From Polynucleobacter sp. AM-7D1 (GTDB lineage: Bacteria; Pseudomonadota; Gammaproteobacteria; Burkholderiales; Burkholderiaceae), in contig NZ_CP061319.1 in assembly GCF_018688455.1 (NCBI RefSeq), positions 186,001 to 250,000 of the forward strand: a stretch of 64,000 bases of DNA. Direction: 5' to 3'. This document shows positions 50,930 through 61,191 of this stretch, in pieces. Below the pieces are notes generated by a model. That model ran no database searches. It was not told where the DNA came from and worked only from the letters and a program-made list of their open reading frames with translations. The position numbers and the translations under genes were made by a program. Each line of letters opens with the position of its first letter. Position 1 is the first letter of the stretch.

Positions 50930-51979
50930 ATGATCTTGGTCACGGGAGGGGCTGGATTTATTGGTGGAAATTTTGTACTCGATTGGTTAAAGGTGCCTAG
51001 CAATGAGGGTGTCGTCAATTTGGATAAGTTGACCTATGCTGGCAACTTGGCAACTCTGGATTCGCTAAAGCATGATGCTCGACACACCTTTGTACATGGC
51101 GATATTGGCGATAAAGAGTTGGTCGCCAACTTGCTGAGAGAGCATCGGCCTCGTGCGGTTATTAATTTTGCTGCTGAGAGCCATGTTGATCACTCTATTC
51201 ACGGTCCGGCTGAGTTTGTAACAACGAATATTGTGGGTACTTTTAATCTTCTAGAGTGTGCTCGCGAGTATTGGAATAATTTGGATGATTCTGCGAAGAG
51301 CAACTTCCGCTTTCATCATGTATCAACCGATGAAGTCTACGGATCACTTTCTGCCAGTGATCCTGCATTTACAGAAACAAACTCATATAAGCCTAATAGC
51401 CCATATTCTGCATCTAAAGCTGCATCTGACCACTTAGTTCGGGCATGGTTTCATACCTATGGCTTCCCGGTGCTTACGACAAATTGCTCTAATAACTATG
51501 GGCCATATCACTTCCCGGAGAAGTTGATTCCTTTAGCAATTCTGAATGCACTGAATAGCAAGCCGCTGCCAATTTATGGTGATGGCGAGCAGATTCGCGA
51601 TTGGCTCTATGTCGGCGATCATTGCTCCGCAATTCGTGAGGTATTGGCTAAAGGTACTTTGGGTGAGTCCTACAACATTGGTGGTTGGAATGAAAAAGAC
51701 AATATTGATGTCGTTAAAATGATCTGTACGATTTTGGATGAGCTGAAACCTCGCGCTGATGGCAAGTCGTATGTAGATCAAATTACTTACGTTAAAGACC
51801 GTCCTGGGCATGATCGTCGTTATGCTATTGATGCAAGCAAGGTTGAGCGTGAGCTCGGTTGGAAGCCTGCGGAAACATTTGACACGGGTATTCTCAAGAC
51901 TGTGCAATGGTATTTGGATAATCCTGTTTGGATCGAGGGCGTAGTAAGCGGTTCTTACCGTGGTTGGCTTTCTAAGTAG
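50930..51979 (+). CDS. rfbB: dTDP-glucose 4,6-dehydratase
   Basis: 349 residues; second step of dTDP-L-rhamnose synthesis. NAD motif [37 protein letters not shown], the YxxxK pair in [15 protein letters not shown], and [15 protein letters not shown]. Met at 50930 is preceded by GAAGGGG and starts at the Rossmann strand; the open frame to 50867 would run into pyrB. First of four coupled rhamnose genes. Confidence 0.97.
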   Translation: MILVTGGAGFIGGNFVLDWLKVPSNEGVVNLDKLTYAGNLATLDSLKHDARHTFVHGDIGDKELVANLLREHRPRAVINFAAESHVDHSIHGPAEFVTTNIVGTFNLLECAREYWNNLDDSAKSNFRFHHVSTDEVYGSLSASDPAFTETNSYKPNSPYSASKAASDHLVRAWFHTYGFPVLTTNCSNNYGPYHFPEKLIPLAILNALNSKPLPIYGDGEQIRDWLYVGDHCSAIREVLAKGTLGESYNIGGWNEKDNIDVVKMICTILDELKPRADGKSYVDQITYVKDRPGHDRRYAIDASKVERELGWKPAETFDTGILKTVQWYLDNPVWIEGVVSGSYRGWLSK

Positions 51980-51995
51980 TGCAACCAAAGAGCAT

Positions 51996-52979
51996 ATGAA
52001 TATCCTCGTATTTGGTAAAGATGGCCAATTAGGAAAAACTTTTCAAGAGGTGTTGGGCAGACTTGGCTCGGCTTTGATTGCGAAGCTCGTGATTCAGTAT
52101 GTTGGACGCTCCGAATGTGATCTGAGTAATGAGGAGGCATTAAATCAATTGCTCAATCAATTTCAGCCGCAGTTCATTATTAATGCCTCCGCCTATACCG
52201 CTGTTGATAAGGCGGAGACGGATTCTTTTGCAGCCTTTGCAATTAATGCTAGGGCGCCTGAGATAATGGCGCAATATGCCGCAAACCATGGCGCTACTTT
52301 TTTACACTTCTCAACGGACTATGTTTTTGATGGTGAGAAGTATGGTTTTTATTTGGAGGATGATTTACTTAATCCTCTAGGGGTATACGGCAAAAGTAAG
52401 GCCGCAGGAGAAGAGGCTATTGCCAGAGCATTTTTTCAAGTTAAAGGCATTGGTCAATATGCTATTTTCAGAACAAGCTGGATATATGGCGGTGGTAGCA
52501 ATTTCATTCGCACTATTTTGCGTTTGGCCAAAGATCGTGAAGAGCTGAAAATCATTGACGATCAATTTGGTGTTCCGACAAGCGCTAATTGGTTAGCGCA
52601 AGTGAGTCTGAATTTGGCCCTAGATGAACATGCTTGCTTAAGAAGGTTCGTATCTGGAATCTATCATGCTGTTCCCGCTGGGGAGACTACTTGGCATGGT
52701 TTGGGGTGTTTGGCTGTACAAGTAGCATTAGATGCTGGTGTGATCCTGAAGACCAATCCAGATGCAATTAAACCTATCCTCGCTGCGGATTACCCCCTGC
52801 CTGCCCCAAGACCAATGAATTCAACAATGTCTAGTGATAAATTGCGGCTTGCCCTAAGCGGATTAGAAGTCAATGCCTCCAACTCTTATAATGATTCGGT
52901 TGGGATTATTGAGTTTCCAGAGTGGGATGTGATGGTGCGTAAATATGTAATAAGCTTGGCTCGCGATCAATTGATTTAA
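51996..52979 (+). CDS. rfbD: dTDP-4-dehydrorhamnose reductase
   Basis: 327 residues; last step of dTDP-L-rhamnose synthesis. [14 protein letters not shown] cofactor motif, [27 protein letters not shown] and [12 protein letters not shown] with the catalytic Tyr/Lys, FRTSWIYGG. Met at 51996 fits the Rossmann strand; an upstream in-frame start at 51960 would overlap rfbB. About 25 residues longer than usual, with extra sequence near residues 15-35 and the C-terminus. Confidence 0.96.
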   Translation: MNILVFGKDGQLGKTFQEVLGRLGSALIAKLVIQYVGRSECDLSNEEALNQLLNQFQPQFIINASAYTAVDKAETDSFAAFAINARAPEIMAQYAANHGATFLHFSTDYVFDGEKYGFYLEDDLLNPLGVYGKSKAAGEEAIARAFFQVKGIGQYAIFRTSWIYGGGSNFIRTILRLAKDREELKIIDDQFGVPTSANWLAQVSLNLALDEHACLRRFVSGIYHAVPAGETTWHGLGCLAVQVALDAGVILKTNPDAIKPILAADYPLPAPRPMNSTMSSDKLRLALSGLEVNASNSYNDSVGIIEFPEWDVMVRKYVISLARDQLI

Positions 52980-52995
52980 ATATATTGGGACTGTA

Positions 52996-53931
52996 ATGGC
53001 GATTAATCGCAAAGGTATTATTTTGGCTGGGGGCTCTGGTACCCGTTTATACCCAGTAACTCAAGCTGTCTCTAAACAGCTCATGCCGGTGTATGATAAG
53101 CCGATGGTCTATTATCCATTGACCACCTTAATGCTTGCTGGCATAAGAGATATTTTGTTGATTTCTACCCCACATGACTCCCCGCGTTTCGCTGAATTGC
53201 TAGGCGATGGTTCTCAATGGGGTCTCAATATTGCGTATTGTATTCAACCATCGCCTGATGGCTTGGCGCAAGCATTTACTTTGGGAAAAAACTTTATTGG
53301 CAATAACCCAAGCGCTTTAGTGTTGGGCGACAATATTTTTTACGGTCATGAGTTAGTTGATAAGCTCGATAGCGCTAATGAGCGCGTTAGTTGTGCAACT
53401 ATATTTGCTTATCACGTTAAGGATCCTAGTCGATACGGTGTTATCGAATTTGATAAAGATTGCAAAGCTTTGTCTATTAAAGAGAAGCCCCTCAATCCAC
53501 GAAGTAGTTATGCAGTAACGGGGCTTTATTTCTATGATAATCAAGTGTGTGATATCGCCTCTTCGATTCAACCTAGTGCGCGTGGTGAGCTGGAGATTAC
53601 TGATATCAACCGCGTGTACCTCGAAAAGAATCAGCTCAGAGTGGAAATTATGGGGCGTGGTTTTGCGTGGTTAGATACTGGAACACATGATTCTCTGTTA
53701 GACGCAGCAGGTTTTATTGCTACCTTGCAAAAACGTCAAGGTCTTATGGTGTCATGCCCTGAAGAAATTGCTTATCGTCAAGGCTGGATTACTGCAGAAG
53801 ATGTTCTCACAATTGCCACCAAATTGTACAAGAGTAATTACGGGCAATATTTAGCGAGGCTTTTGAATGAGGTTAATGCACCCGCCCAATCAGGCTCCAT
53901 GTCCCATACAAAGACCGTCGGATTGAGGTAG
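52996..53931 (+). CDS. rfbA: Glucose-1-phosphate thymidylyltransferase
   Basis: 311 residues; first step of dTDP-rhamnose synthesis, joining dTTP and glucose-1-phosphate. [43 protein letters not shown] and [20 protein letters not shown] (20 residues shown) and [13 protein letters not shown]. Length and order normal. 16 bp after rfbD and 2 bp before rfbC. Confidence 0.98.
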   Translation: MAINRKGIILAGGSGTRLYPVTQAVSKQLMPVYDKPMVYYPLTTLMLAGIRDILLISTPHDSPRFAELLGDGSQWGLNIAYCIQPSPDGLAQAFTLGKNFIGNNPSALVLGDNIFYGHELVDKLDSANERVSCATIFAYHVKDPSRYGVIEFDKDCKALSIKEKPLNPRSSYAVTGLYFYDNQVCDIASSIQPSARGELEITDINRVYLEKNQLRVEIMGRGFAWLDTGTHDSLLDAAGFIATLQKRQGLMVSCPEEIAYRQGWITAEDVLTIATKLYKSNYGQYLARLLNEVNAPAQSGSMSHTKTVGLR

Positions 53932-53933
53932 CC

Positions 53934-54500
53934 ATGAGTATCCTCTCTAAGTTTCAGGTAATGCCTACTGCTATTCATGATGTTTTGGTGATTGAACCTA
54001 CAGTATTTGTTGATCATCGCGGCTGCTTTATAGAATCCTTTAACGCCCTAGACTTTGCAGCCGCCACGGGTTTGACTGTGAATTTTGTTCAAGATAATCA
54101 TTCATTTTCAGGTCAATGGACTCTGCGCGGCATGCATTATCAATTAAAGCAAACCCAAGGTAAGTTAGTTCGGGTGGTTGTTGGCAGAATATTTGATGTA
54201 ACGGTCGATATTCGTAAAAACTCTCCTACATATGGCAAGTGGGCTGGCTTGGAATTAAGCGCTCAAAACCACAAGCAATTATGGATACCGGCTGGTTTAG
54301 CGCATGGCTTTTTGGTCTTGTCGGAAACTGCTGAGTTTTTGTATAAAACAACTGATTACTATCACCCGCAAAGCGAAGCCTGTCTAGCTTGGGACGATCC
54401 AACTGTTGGTATTGATTGGCCTTTGCCTGCAGGCATCCCCCCCAATATGAATGCTAAAGATTCTGCAGGTTTATCGTGGGATGTTGCCCCTAAGTTTTAA
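53934..54500 (+). CDS. rfbC: dTDP-4-dehydrorhamnose 3,5-epimerase
   Basis: 188-residue cupin. FVDHRGCFIESFNALDF, QDNHSFSGQWTLRGMHYQL with the catalytic His, GKLVRVVVGRIFDVTVDIR, and WIPAGLAHGFLVLSETAEF. It completes rfbBDAC; the product feeds O-antigen or exopolysaccharide. 2 bp after rfbA. Confidence 0.98.
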   Translation: MSILSKFQVMPTAIHDVLVIEPTVFVDHRGCFIESFNALDFAAATGLTVNFVQDNHSFSGQWTLRGMHYQLKQTQGKLVRVVVGRIFDVTVDIRKNSPTYGKWAGLELSAQNHKQLWIPAGLAHGFLVLSETAEFLYKTTDYYHPQSEACLAWDDPTVGIDWPLPAGIPPNMNAKDSAGLSWDVAPKF

Positions 54501-54541
54501 TCAAATTTAGGTGTATTTACAAAAGATAAGATAATGCTCGC

Positions 54542-55573
54542 ATGAGCACTTCGCCCAAAATCCTGTTGGTGAAACTATCCTCTCTTGGGGACGTATTGCA
54601 TAACTTGCCGATTGTGTGGGATTTACGTGCGCGTTTGCCGGATGCACAAATTGACTGGGTGGTCGAAGAAGGGTATGTCCACTTACTTGAGCCCTTGCTG
54701 TCGCGTGATGGTTTTCGAGGAATCGATCGTATCATTCCCTTTGGATTACGTCGCTGGAAGAAAAATATTTTTAAGTTAGCGACGTGGAAAGAGTTTTTTG
54801 CATTTAAAAATGCCCTTCAAGTTTGCACTTATGACGTATTGATCGAAACGCAGGGCCTACTCAAATCTGCCATCGTTTGCTCCCTGGCTAAGAAAAGTTC
54901 TGACGTTGTAGTTGCAGGCCTTGCTAATGCAACAGAGTTCTCAGGTTACGAACCGTTGTCGAGATCTTTTTATAATCAGCCAGTGCGGGTCCCCAAGCGG
55001 TGCCATGCGGTTGATCGTTCACGCTGGGTGATGTGTTCAGCTTTAGATCTGCCATTGCTGGAGAGAAGTGATGCGCCTGAGTTTTATCCCAAAGCATTTG
55101 TAAAAAATATTCCAAGCGCTGTAATCCAAGGCTTGAAAGTGCCCTTTATTCTTTGTTTTCATTCGACTGCACGTGAAGCGAAGCGTTGGTCTAATGACGA
55201 TTGGATTACGCTAGGCAAAGATTTATCTGCCAGAGGATATCAAGTGGTTTTCCCTTGGGGCAGCGCCAAGGAGAAATCTGTCAGTATGTCTCTTGCAGAG
55301 CAGATTCCTGGAGCGCTTGTACCTCCGTCATTTTCGATTGAAGAGGCATTCTCAGTCATTGCTGGAGCTGCTTTAACAGTGGGGGTAGATACTGGTCTGA
55401 CTCATCTGGCGGCGGTCCTGGATAAGCTGACTGTAGAGATTTATTGCGATTCACCACGTTGGAAAACAGAAGGCTATTGGTCTGATCGAATTTGTAACGT
55501 GGGCGATATTCAAAACCCAGCCAGCGTTCAAGAGGTTCTTGGCGCATCTTTAAAGCTTCTAGATCAAGCTTAA
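54542..55573 (+). CDS. waaC: LPS heptosyltransferase I
   Basis: 343-residue GT9 glycosyltransferase adding the first heptose to Kdo of the LPS core. ILLVKLSSLGDVLHNLPIVW start, IDWVVEEGY, ETQGLLKSA and the C-terminal GVDTGLTHLAAVLDKLTVEIY nucleotide-sugar motif (in part). 41 bp after rfbC. It joins the envelope sugar genes in this block and converges on the TolC-like gene. Confidence 0.94.
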   Translation: MSTSPKILLVKLSSLGDVLHNLPIVWDLRARLPDAQIDWVVEEGYVHLLEPLLSRDGFRGIDRIIPFGLRRWKKNIFKLATWKEFFAFKNALQVCTYDVLIETQGLLKSAIVCSLAKKSSDVVVAGLANATEFSGYEPLSRSFYNQPVRVPKRCHAVDRSRWVMCSALDLPLLERSDAPEFYPKAFVKNIPSAVIQGLKVPFILCFHSTAREAKRWSNDDWITLGKDLSARGYQVVFPWGSAKEKSVSMSLAEQIPGALVPPSFSIEEAFSVIAGAALTVGVDTGLTHLAAVLDKLTVEIYCDSPRWKTEGYWSDRICNVGDIQNPASVQEVLGASLKLLDQA

Positions 55574-55594
55574 ATATTGACAGATTTTTAGTTA

Positions 55595-57208
55595 TTAACG
55601 CAGTAAGGTATTGATAGAGATGAGATCTTCATCTGATAGTGCCGCCGCATGTGCCTTTAGCTTTATGGCATTCATAATTGTGTTGTAGCGCGCTTGTTGT
55701 AGTTGTGAGCGTGTAGTGATCACGGTGTCTAAAGCAATTAATACATCGATATTGATCAAAGTCCCGACCTGAAATCCCAGCTTACTAGACTCCAGCGCTG
55801 AAGTGGATGAGCGCTCAGCTGCCTCATAGGCTTTGACGCTGGCTAGGCCACCATAGAAGCCAGTGAATGCTGCACGGGTACTTTGGGCTGCAGTACGGCG
55901 TGCATTGTCATAGTTTGCCTTTGCTGCATCTAGCAGGGCAGCATTCTGACGAATCAGCGAGCTGTTGTATCCGCCTGAGACTAAGGGGATAGTCATCTGT
56001 AAAGCAATAGTGTTGTTATAAATATTTGTTTGTGACGGCGTTAAGCTATTGGCCGATCCATTCGAGGTGTTGTAGCCAGCGGTACCTACAAAATTAAGAG
56101 AGGGATAGTTCAGCGCTTGCGAGGCGTTATAGCTACTTTCAGCTAAGCTGACAGATAGCTGACCGGCTAGCACATTGAAGTTTGCAGCCTCTGCTTGATG
56201 TATCCAATCCTCAAGGGTTTGGCCTTGTGGCAAATGGGGATTTACGTTATCTGCAACTGGAATGCCATTACTGTCTTTTGCTTTAGAGCGAGGGTCTTTG
56301 AGAACGCCATCAATCTTAGCCTCTTTAGTGAGTGGCTTTAAGGCGCTGACTGGACGACCAACCAATTGCTCTAATACACCACGTTTCACAATCAGATCTG
56401 CCTGAGCAGCAATTTCTTGAGAATTAGCAAGGTCAAGAGCTGCTTGTGCGGTGTTGACATCAACAATGGTGGCCAGTCCAGCATCAAACTTGGCTTGAGC
56501 AATCTCTAGTTGCTGTTTGATTAACCCTTTTTTATTACGATAGAGCTCTACGTTATCTTGGCTGGTGAGTGCATCAAAGTAGGCTTGCGATACTCTGATG
56601 ATTAAATCTTGTTGCGCTAAGTAAAAGCGCATATCCGCAATCTTGGTATTGAGGTCACCTTGTTTAAATGCCTCAAATGCTGCCATATTGAAGACAGGTT
56701 GAGTGAGGGTGACGGTATAGTTTTTTTGGTCGTATACCCGATTGCTAGGATATGAGCTAGCAGGAGTATTGCCTGCTGCATGCTGATAGTAGCGAGTGCC
56801 CCCAGGTACAGCGCTAGCCTGTGGGAGTAAGAGGGATAAGCCCTGCCAATAAAGCTCTTTACTAGCTTGATAGTTAAAACGAGCAGCATTTAATACGGGA
56901 TCGCTAAATGCTGCTTCTTGGTAGAGTCGAATTAAATCAGTTACCTGACTAGTATTAGTTGCACTGTTAGCGCTGACATTAGATGGTGCTACATTGATCG
57001 GAATGGCTTGCTTTGGCAAAGCGACCATCTGCGGCGGCATGTCTAGACCTGCTAAAGACTGTGCACTCACACGGCTTGGCAATGAAGATTTGGCCCCATT
57101 AGCGCTTTGCGCTAGCGCTGCGGATGGATAGACTCCGAGTCCGAACGCCTGACCCAGGATTACACCAAAAGCGGTTAACTGAGGGAGGCGAAAACGTGTT
57201 GATGTCAT
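55595..57208 (-). CDS. TolC-family outer membrane efflux/secretion protein
   Basis: 537 residues. Signal peptide likely cleaved after ...SAALA (about residue 34), a Ser/Asn/Pro-rich linker to ~80, then two outer-membrane-efflux repeats: LIRLYQEAAFSDPVLNAARF ... AQAKFDAGLATIVDVNTAQA and ALESSKLGFQVGTLINIDVL. The FDAG/FQVG positions are the paired TolC signature. No inner-membrane partner (RND, ABC) lies near it, so substrate and system are unknown. Longer than E. coli TolC (493) because of the linker. Confidence 0.92.
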   Translation of the reverse strand: MTSTRFRLPQLTAFGVILGQAFGLGVYPSAALAQSANGAKSSLPSRVSAQSLAGLDMPPQMVALPKQAIPINVAPSNVSANSATNTSQVTDLIRLYQEAAFSDPVLNAARFNYQASKELYWQGLSLLLPQASAVPGGTRYYQHAAGNTPASSYPSNRVYDQKNYTVTLTQPVFNMAAFEAFKQGDLNTKIADMRFYLAQQDLIIRVSQAYFDALTSQDNVELYRNKKGLIKQQLEIAQAKFDAGLATIVDVNTAQAALDLANSQEIAAQADLIVKRGVLEQLVGRPVSALKPLTKEAKIDGVLKDPRSKAKDSNGIPVADNVNPHLPQGQTLEDWIHQAEAANFNVLAGQLSVSLAESSYNASQALNYPSLNFVGTAGYNTSNGSANSLTPSQTNIYNNTIALQMTIPLVSGGYNSSLIRQNAALLDAAKANYDNARRTAAQSTRAAFTGFYGGLASVKAYEAAERSSTSALESSKLGFQVGTLINIDVLIALDTVITTRSQLQQARYNTIMNAIKLKAHAAALSDEDLISINTLLR

Positions 57209-57242
57209 CTAATTCGGGTACTTTTCAATGTGCCATGAAGTT

Positions 57243-57290
57243 TAAGGCTTATTTGCCAAAAGCGCTGGATTTAAGCCTTATTTTGCCAAA
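57243..57290. repeat. Overlapping inverted and direct repeats between tolC-like gene and uppP
   Basis: TAAGGCTTA (57243-57251) is inverted against TAAGCCTTA (57272-57280). Each is followed by TTTGCCAAA-like sequence (TTATTTGCCAAA 57249-57260; TTATTTTGCCAAA 57278-57290), a direct repeat about 29 bp apart. It lies in the divergent promoter region, and TTGCCA (57283-57288) could be a -35 for uppP. Confidence 0.45.
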
Positions 57291-57328
57291 TCCTAGGATC
57301 TGCTTCATCTATCTATAAAATTGAGCCT

Positions 57329-58174
57329 ATGGATCTAATTTTGCTAGCTAAAGCGGTAGTACTGGGGGTAGTGGAGGGCTTAACCGAGTTTTTGCCAATC
57401 TCCAGCACGGGTCACCTGATTTTGGTTGGTGATTTGCTCGACTTCAATGATGAGCGTGGAAAGGCTTTCGAGGTCATTATTCAGTTTGGCGCGATTTTGG
57501 CAGTCTGTTGGGAGTTCCGAGAAAAGCTCTGGAAGGTTGCCTCTACCGCTCGAACAAGCGCCATCTCTCAACGCTTCATTTTCAATCTATTGATTGCCTC
57601 TATTCCGGCGATGGGTTTAGCGTTCGTATTTGGCAAATACATTAAAGCTGTTTTGTTTGCGCCCATTCCAGTGGCTACTGCATTTATCGTTGGTGCGCTG
57701 GTGATCTTCTGGGCGGAGCGCCGTCAGCAAAAAGTCATGTCAAGCAAATCACATATTCAATCGGTGGATGATCTCACCACAATGGATGCTCTAAAGGTCG
57801 GGCTGGCGCAATGCGCCGCTTTAATCCCTGGAACTTCTCGTTCAGGTGCCACCATTATTGGCGGCATGTTATTTGGCTTGCCGCGTGCAGTTGCGACTGA
57901 ATTTTCCTTCTTCTTAGCAATTCCTGTAATCGGCGGTGCAACTGCTTACGAACTTCTCAAGCTTTGGAAAAATCCCGTTACTTTGTCTGGTGAATTTACC
58001 TGGGCGATTGTGGTTGGTTTTATCTCCGCCTTTATCTCCGCTTTTATTTGTGTGCGCTGGTTGATTCATTATGTTGCTCGACATAATTTCATTCCATTCG
58101 CTTGGTATCGCATTGTCTTTGGTGTGCTGGTATTGGTGAGTGCGTACACCGGCCTTGTAGCCTGGTCTCACTAA
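57329..58174 (+). CDS. uppP: Undecaprenyl-diphosphatase
   Basis: 281-residue polytopic membrane enzyme (BacA type) that recycles the lipid carrier for peptidoglycan and O-antigen. [20 protein letters not shown] and [20 protein letters not shown] hold the active-site Glu, Ser, His and Arg. Works with mtgA, rfb and waaC products in this window. Head gene before the DUF2721 protein and trmB. Confidence 0.98.
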   Translation: MDLILLAKAVVLGVVEGLTEFLPISSTGHLILVGDLLDFNDERGKAFEVIIQFGAILAVCWEFREKLWKVASTARTSAISQRFIFNLLIASIPAMGLAFVFGKYIKAVLFAPIPVATAFIVGALVIFWAERRQQKVMSSKSHIQSVDDLTTMDALKVGLAQCAALIPGTSRSGATIIGGMLFGLPRAVATEFSFFLAIPVIGGATAYELLKLWKNPVTLSGEFTWAIVVGFISAFISAFICVRWLIHYVARHNFIPFAWYRIVFGVLVLVSAYTGLVAWSH

Positions 58175-58214
58175 CCAAGATAATTCAAATTCATAGATGC
58201 AGATTGGAATAAAT

Positions 58215-58673
58215 ATGGATGTATCAATTGACGCTATTACCAATAATATTCAGCTGGCATTAGCACCAGTCTTTTTATTGACTGCAGTAGCAACCTTAAT
58301 TAATGCGATCTCTGCTCGCTTGGCTCGATCGGTGGATCGTATGCGCGCTATTCAGCACCGAATTCAAGAGGGTGGCATTCAGGATCAAGACATGCTGGCC
58401 CATATGATGAAAGAAGCGAATGAGGCAAAGGTAAGGGGACGTCTTTGTACAGCTGCGATTTTCTTTGATGTATTAAGCGGTGTATTTATTTCCTTAACAG
58501 TTCTAGAGCTATTCTTCTTTCAAGCGGGTGCAGTTCGATCATTACAAGCTACCTACGTCATTTGGACCTTCGTATTGGGTCTCATATCGTTTATGACATC
58601 CTTATCTATCGTCTTGGGCGAAGTGGTTTACGCCTATCGTTCGGCTGGCTGGAATACGCCTTTCCCGAAATAA
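58215..58673 (+). CDS. DUF2721 membrane protein
   Basis: About 152 residues with three hydrophobic segments (start, middle, end) and a polar [20 protein letters not shown] region after the first; this is the DUF2721 pattern. No known function. Start at [11 protein letters not shown] (58215, GGAA 8 bp before) is preferred; an in-frame Met at 58197 would add six residues. Lies between uppP and trmB, probably cotranscribed. Confidence 0.8.
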   Translation: MDVSIDAITNNIQLALAPVFLLTAVATLINAISARLARSVDRMRAIQHRIQEGGIQDQDMLAHMMKEANEAKVRGRLCTAAIFFDVLSGVFISLTVLELFFFQAGAVRSLQATYVIWTFVLGLISFMTSLSIVLGEVVYAYRSAGWNTPFPK

Positions 58674-58686
58674 AGATATTTCTATA

Positions 58687-59484
58687 GTGACTATTTCTAG
58701 AACAGACCGCATTCGCTCTTTTGTATTACGTGCTGGTAGAACTACTGCTGGCCAGCAGCGGGCTATTGATGAATTGGGCCCTCAGTTCTTAGTGCCATTT
58801 CAGGAGACCGTATTGGATCTTCCTCAGGCTTTTAATGGCTCTTCTCGTCCAAAGATATTGGAGATTGGTTTTGGGATGGGTGAGACCACCGCCAAAATTG
58901 CTGCCTTGCGTACTGAGGATGATTTTTTGGCAATTGAAGTCCACCCCCCAGGAGTTGGCGCTTTACTAAAACTGATTGGTGAAAACCAGCTCACTAATTT
59001 ACGTTTGATTCGTCATGATGCAGTTGAGGTGCTAGAGAAGATGATTACGCCTAATTCTTTGGATGGCATTCATATTTATTTCGCGGATCCTTGGCATAAG
59101 AAGCGTCATCACAAGCGCCGCCTAATTCAGGCAGAGTTTGTGAGACTGCTGGTTTCTCGTCTCAAGCGTGGCGCCTACTTGCATTTAGCTACCGACTGGC
59201 ATAACTATGCTGAGCAAATGCTCTTAGTATTAAATGCAGAGCCCGACTTAGAAAATACCTCTGCTGATCAAATAGGCATTGAAACTTTTTCAGCGACTGA
59301 TGTTGCTAGTGAAATTGAGCTTGCTAAAGAGTATTTTAAAGAATTCAAGCCGACTCTTGAGCAGATAGGGGCTAAGCATTCTGGGTACGTTGAGAGACCT
59401 GCATATAGACCAACCACTAAGTTTGAAACCCGCGGCATTAAGCTGGGACATGGTGTGTGGGACTTAGTCTATAAGAAAAAATAA
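58687..59484 (+). CDS. trmB: tRNA (guanine46-N7)-methyltransferase
   Basis: 265 residues. SAM motif [19 protein letters not shown], then [12 protein letters not shown] and the catalytic/tRNA-binding [17 protein letters not shown], with TATDWHN-type [12 protein letters not shown]. Start is GTG, 13 bp after the DUF2721 stop. It makes m7G46 in the variable loop of tRNAs. Confidence 0.96.
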   Translation: MTISRTDRIRSFVLRAGRTTAGQQRAIDELGPQFLVPFQETVLDLPQAFNGSSRPKILEIGFGMGETTAKIAALRTEDDFLAIEVHPPGVGALLKLIGENQLTNLRLIRHDAVEVLEKMITPNSLDGIHIYFADPWHKKRHHKRRLIQAEFVRLLVSRLKRGAYLHLATDWHNYAEQMLLVLNAEPDLENTSADQIGIETFSATDVASEIELAKEYFKEFKPTLEQIGAKHSGYVERPAYRPTTKFETRGIKLGHGVWDLVYKKK

Positions 59485-59506
59485 AGTAGCGATGATGTCA
59501 AAAATA

Positions 59507-59537
59507 AAGCCGCTCTTTTAGGTTAAATGAGCGGCTT
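59507..59537. terminator. Terminator between trmB and gabD
   Basis: 9-bp stem AAGCCGCTC / GAGCGGCTT (59507-59515, 59529-59537), 13-nt loop. On the minus strand it is followed by TTTATTTTT, so it mainly serves gabD. On the plus strand the U run is weak. Confidence 0.75.
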
Positions 59538-59556
59538 AGTTGTTTCTGATCTTAGC

Positions 59557-61029
59557 TTACAAACCAAGACAAACGTATTTGAGTTCTAGGTATTCATCCA
59601 TGCCGTAGACGCTACCTTCACGTCCTAAGCCAGATTGTTTCACCCCTCCAAATGGACCCACTTCATTGGAGATGATTCCAGAATTCACGCCCACAATGCC
59701 GTACTCCAATGCCTCTGCTGCTTTCCAGATGCGACCAATATCTCGGCTGTAGAAGTAAGAAGCTAATCCAAATGGACTGTTGTTCGCTAATCTTATTGCC
59801 TCCTCGTCGCTTTCAAAAGCAATGATGGGGGCTACTGGACCAAAGGTTTCTTCATGAGTAATGAGCATGTCATTGGTGACATTAGACAAAATCGTTGGTT
59901 CATAGAAAGTGCCTCCCAATGAAGATCGCTTACCGCCGCTGACCAGCTTAGCGCCTTTGCTAAGTGCATCAGCCACATGCCTTTCTACTTTCTCAAGTGC
60001 GGCTTGCTCAATCAGTGGGCCTTGAGTGATTCCAGCCTCCATGCCGTTACCTACTCTAATCACTTGAATGGCCTTGGCAAACTTCTCCACAAATTGATCG
60101 AGCACATTCTTGTGGACATAAAAGCGATTCGCGCAAACGCAAGTTTGACCAGAGTTGCGATATTTAGACGCCATTGCGCCAGAGACTGCCGCATCGATAT
60201 CTGCATCTTCAAAAACAATAAAGGGTGCATGGCCACCAAGTTCGAGGGCTAATTTTTTTACGGTAGGTGCACACTGAGTCATCAAAATACGGCCTACTTC
60301 TGTAGATCCAGTAAATGATAGATGACGAACTACAGGTGAGGCGCACAGTGTTTGACCAATCACAATAGATTGCTCAGCATCTGCCGTCAGAATGTTGATT
60401 ACACCTGCTGGTACACCAGCACGTTGTGCAAGTTCAGCTAGGGCAAGAGCCGATAGCGGAGTTAGTTCGGCGGGCTTAATAACAATGGTGCAACCTGCTG
60501 CCATTGCTGGCGCAATCTTGCGGGTAATCATGGCAATCGGAAAGTTCCACGGAGTAATTGCTACGCAGACACCAATCGGCTGCTTCATCACGATGAGACG
60601 TTTATCGCTCCAGGTTGTGCTTGGAATAGAGCCTGCTACCCGTTTAGCTTCTTCTGCAAACCATTCAATAAATGAAGCGCCGTAGACTACTTCACCAGTT
60701 GCCTCAACTAAGGGTTTGCCTTGTTCTAGAGTCATCAGAGTGGCAAGGTCTTGAGTATTCTGAATAATCAGATCAAACCATTTGCGCATCACCTGGGCGC
60801 GCTCTTTAGCGGTTTTACATTTCCATTCCTGAAAGGCGACCTCTGCAGCTTGGATGGCTAGTTCAGCATCTTTAGTCCCAAGATTACTTACTTGTGCAAT
60901 GTGCTCGCCGGTAGCTGGATTAGTAACAGCAAAGTTATTGGCAGACTTTACCCAGGCCCCTTTAATGAAGGCATCCTCTTTAAACAAGCTCGGATCTTTG
61001 AGTAAGGGGCGAATATCTATTTTTTGCAT
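59557..61029 (-). CDS. gabD: Succinate-semialdehyde dehydrogenase (NADP-type)
   Basis: 490-residue aldehyde dehydrogenase. VAITPWNFPIAMITRKIAPA (NAD(P) region), FTGSTEVGRILM, catalytic Glu in LELGGHAPFIVF and Cys in NSGQTCVCANRF. Family position is nearest GabD, oxidising succinate semialdehyde to succinate. No gabT lies near it, so the source of the semialdehyde is open. Single gene with its own terminator; 162 bp before it ends the nusB operon. Confidence 0.93.
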   Translation of the reverse strand: MQKIDIRPLLKDPSLFKEDAFIKGAWVKSANNFAVTNPATGEHIAQVSNLGTKDAELAIQAAEVAFQEWKCKTAKERAQVMRKWFDLIIQNTQDLATLMTLEQGKPLVEATGEVVYGASFIEWFAEEAKRVAGSIPSTTWSDKRLIVMKQPIGVCVAITPWNFPIAMITRKIAPAMAAGCTIVIKPAELTPLSALALAELAQRAGVPAGVINILTADAEQSIVIGQTLCASPVVRHLSFTGSTEVGRILMTQCAPTVKKLALELGGHAPFIVFEDADIDAAVSGAMASKYRNSGQTCVCANRFYVHKNVLDQFVEKFAKAIQVIRVGNGMEAGITQGPLIEQAALEKVERHVADALSKGAKLVSGGKRSSLGGTFYEPTILSNVTNDMLITHEETFGPVAPIIAFESDEEAIRLANNSPFGLASYFYSRDIGRIWKAAEALEYGIVGVNSGIISNEVGPFGGVKQSGLGREGSVYGMDEYLELKYVCLGL

Positions 61030-61118
61030 GGCAAAGTCTCCAAAATCGTTCTAGCTATTGATGCTTAATAGCTTAATCTATTTAATCAATTGATTTTATC
61101 CCTCAAGCGAGGGTAATG

Positions 61119-61152
61119 AAAAAACCCCTGAACTCTGAACGAATGCAGGGGT
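61119..61152 (-). terminator. Terminator of the ribBA-ribH-nusB operon
   Basis: On the minus strand ACCCCTG / CAGGGGT (61152-61146, 61130-61124), 15-nt loop, followed by T6 (61124-61119). It is 40 bp after the nusB stop. A second small stem (CCCTC AAGC GAGGG, 61100-61113) follows. Confidence 0.75.
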
Positions 61153-61191
61153 CTAGTGAACTGCTTTGCGAGGCTTGGGCTGCTGGTGAGC

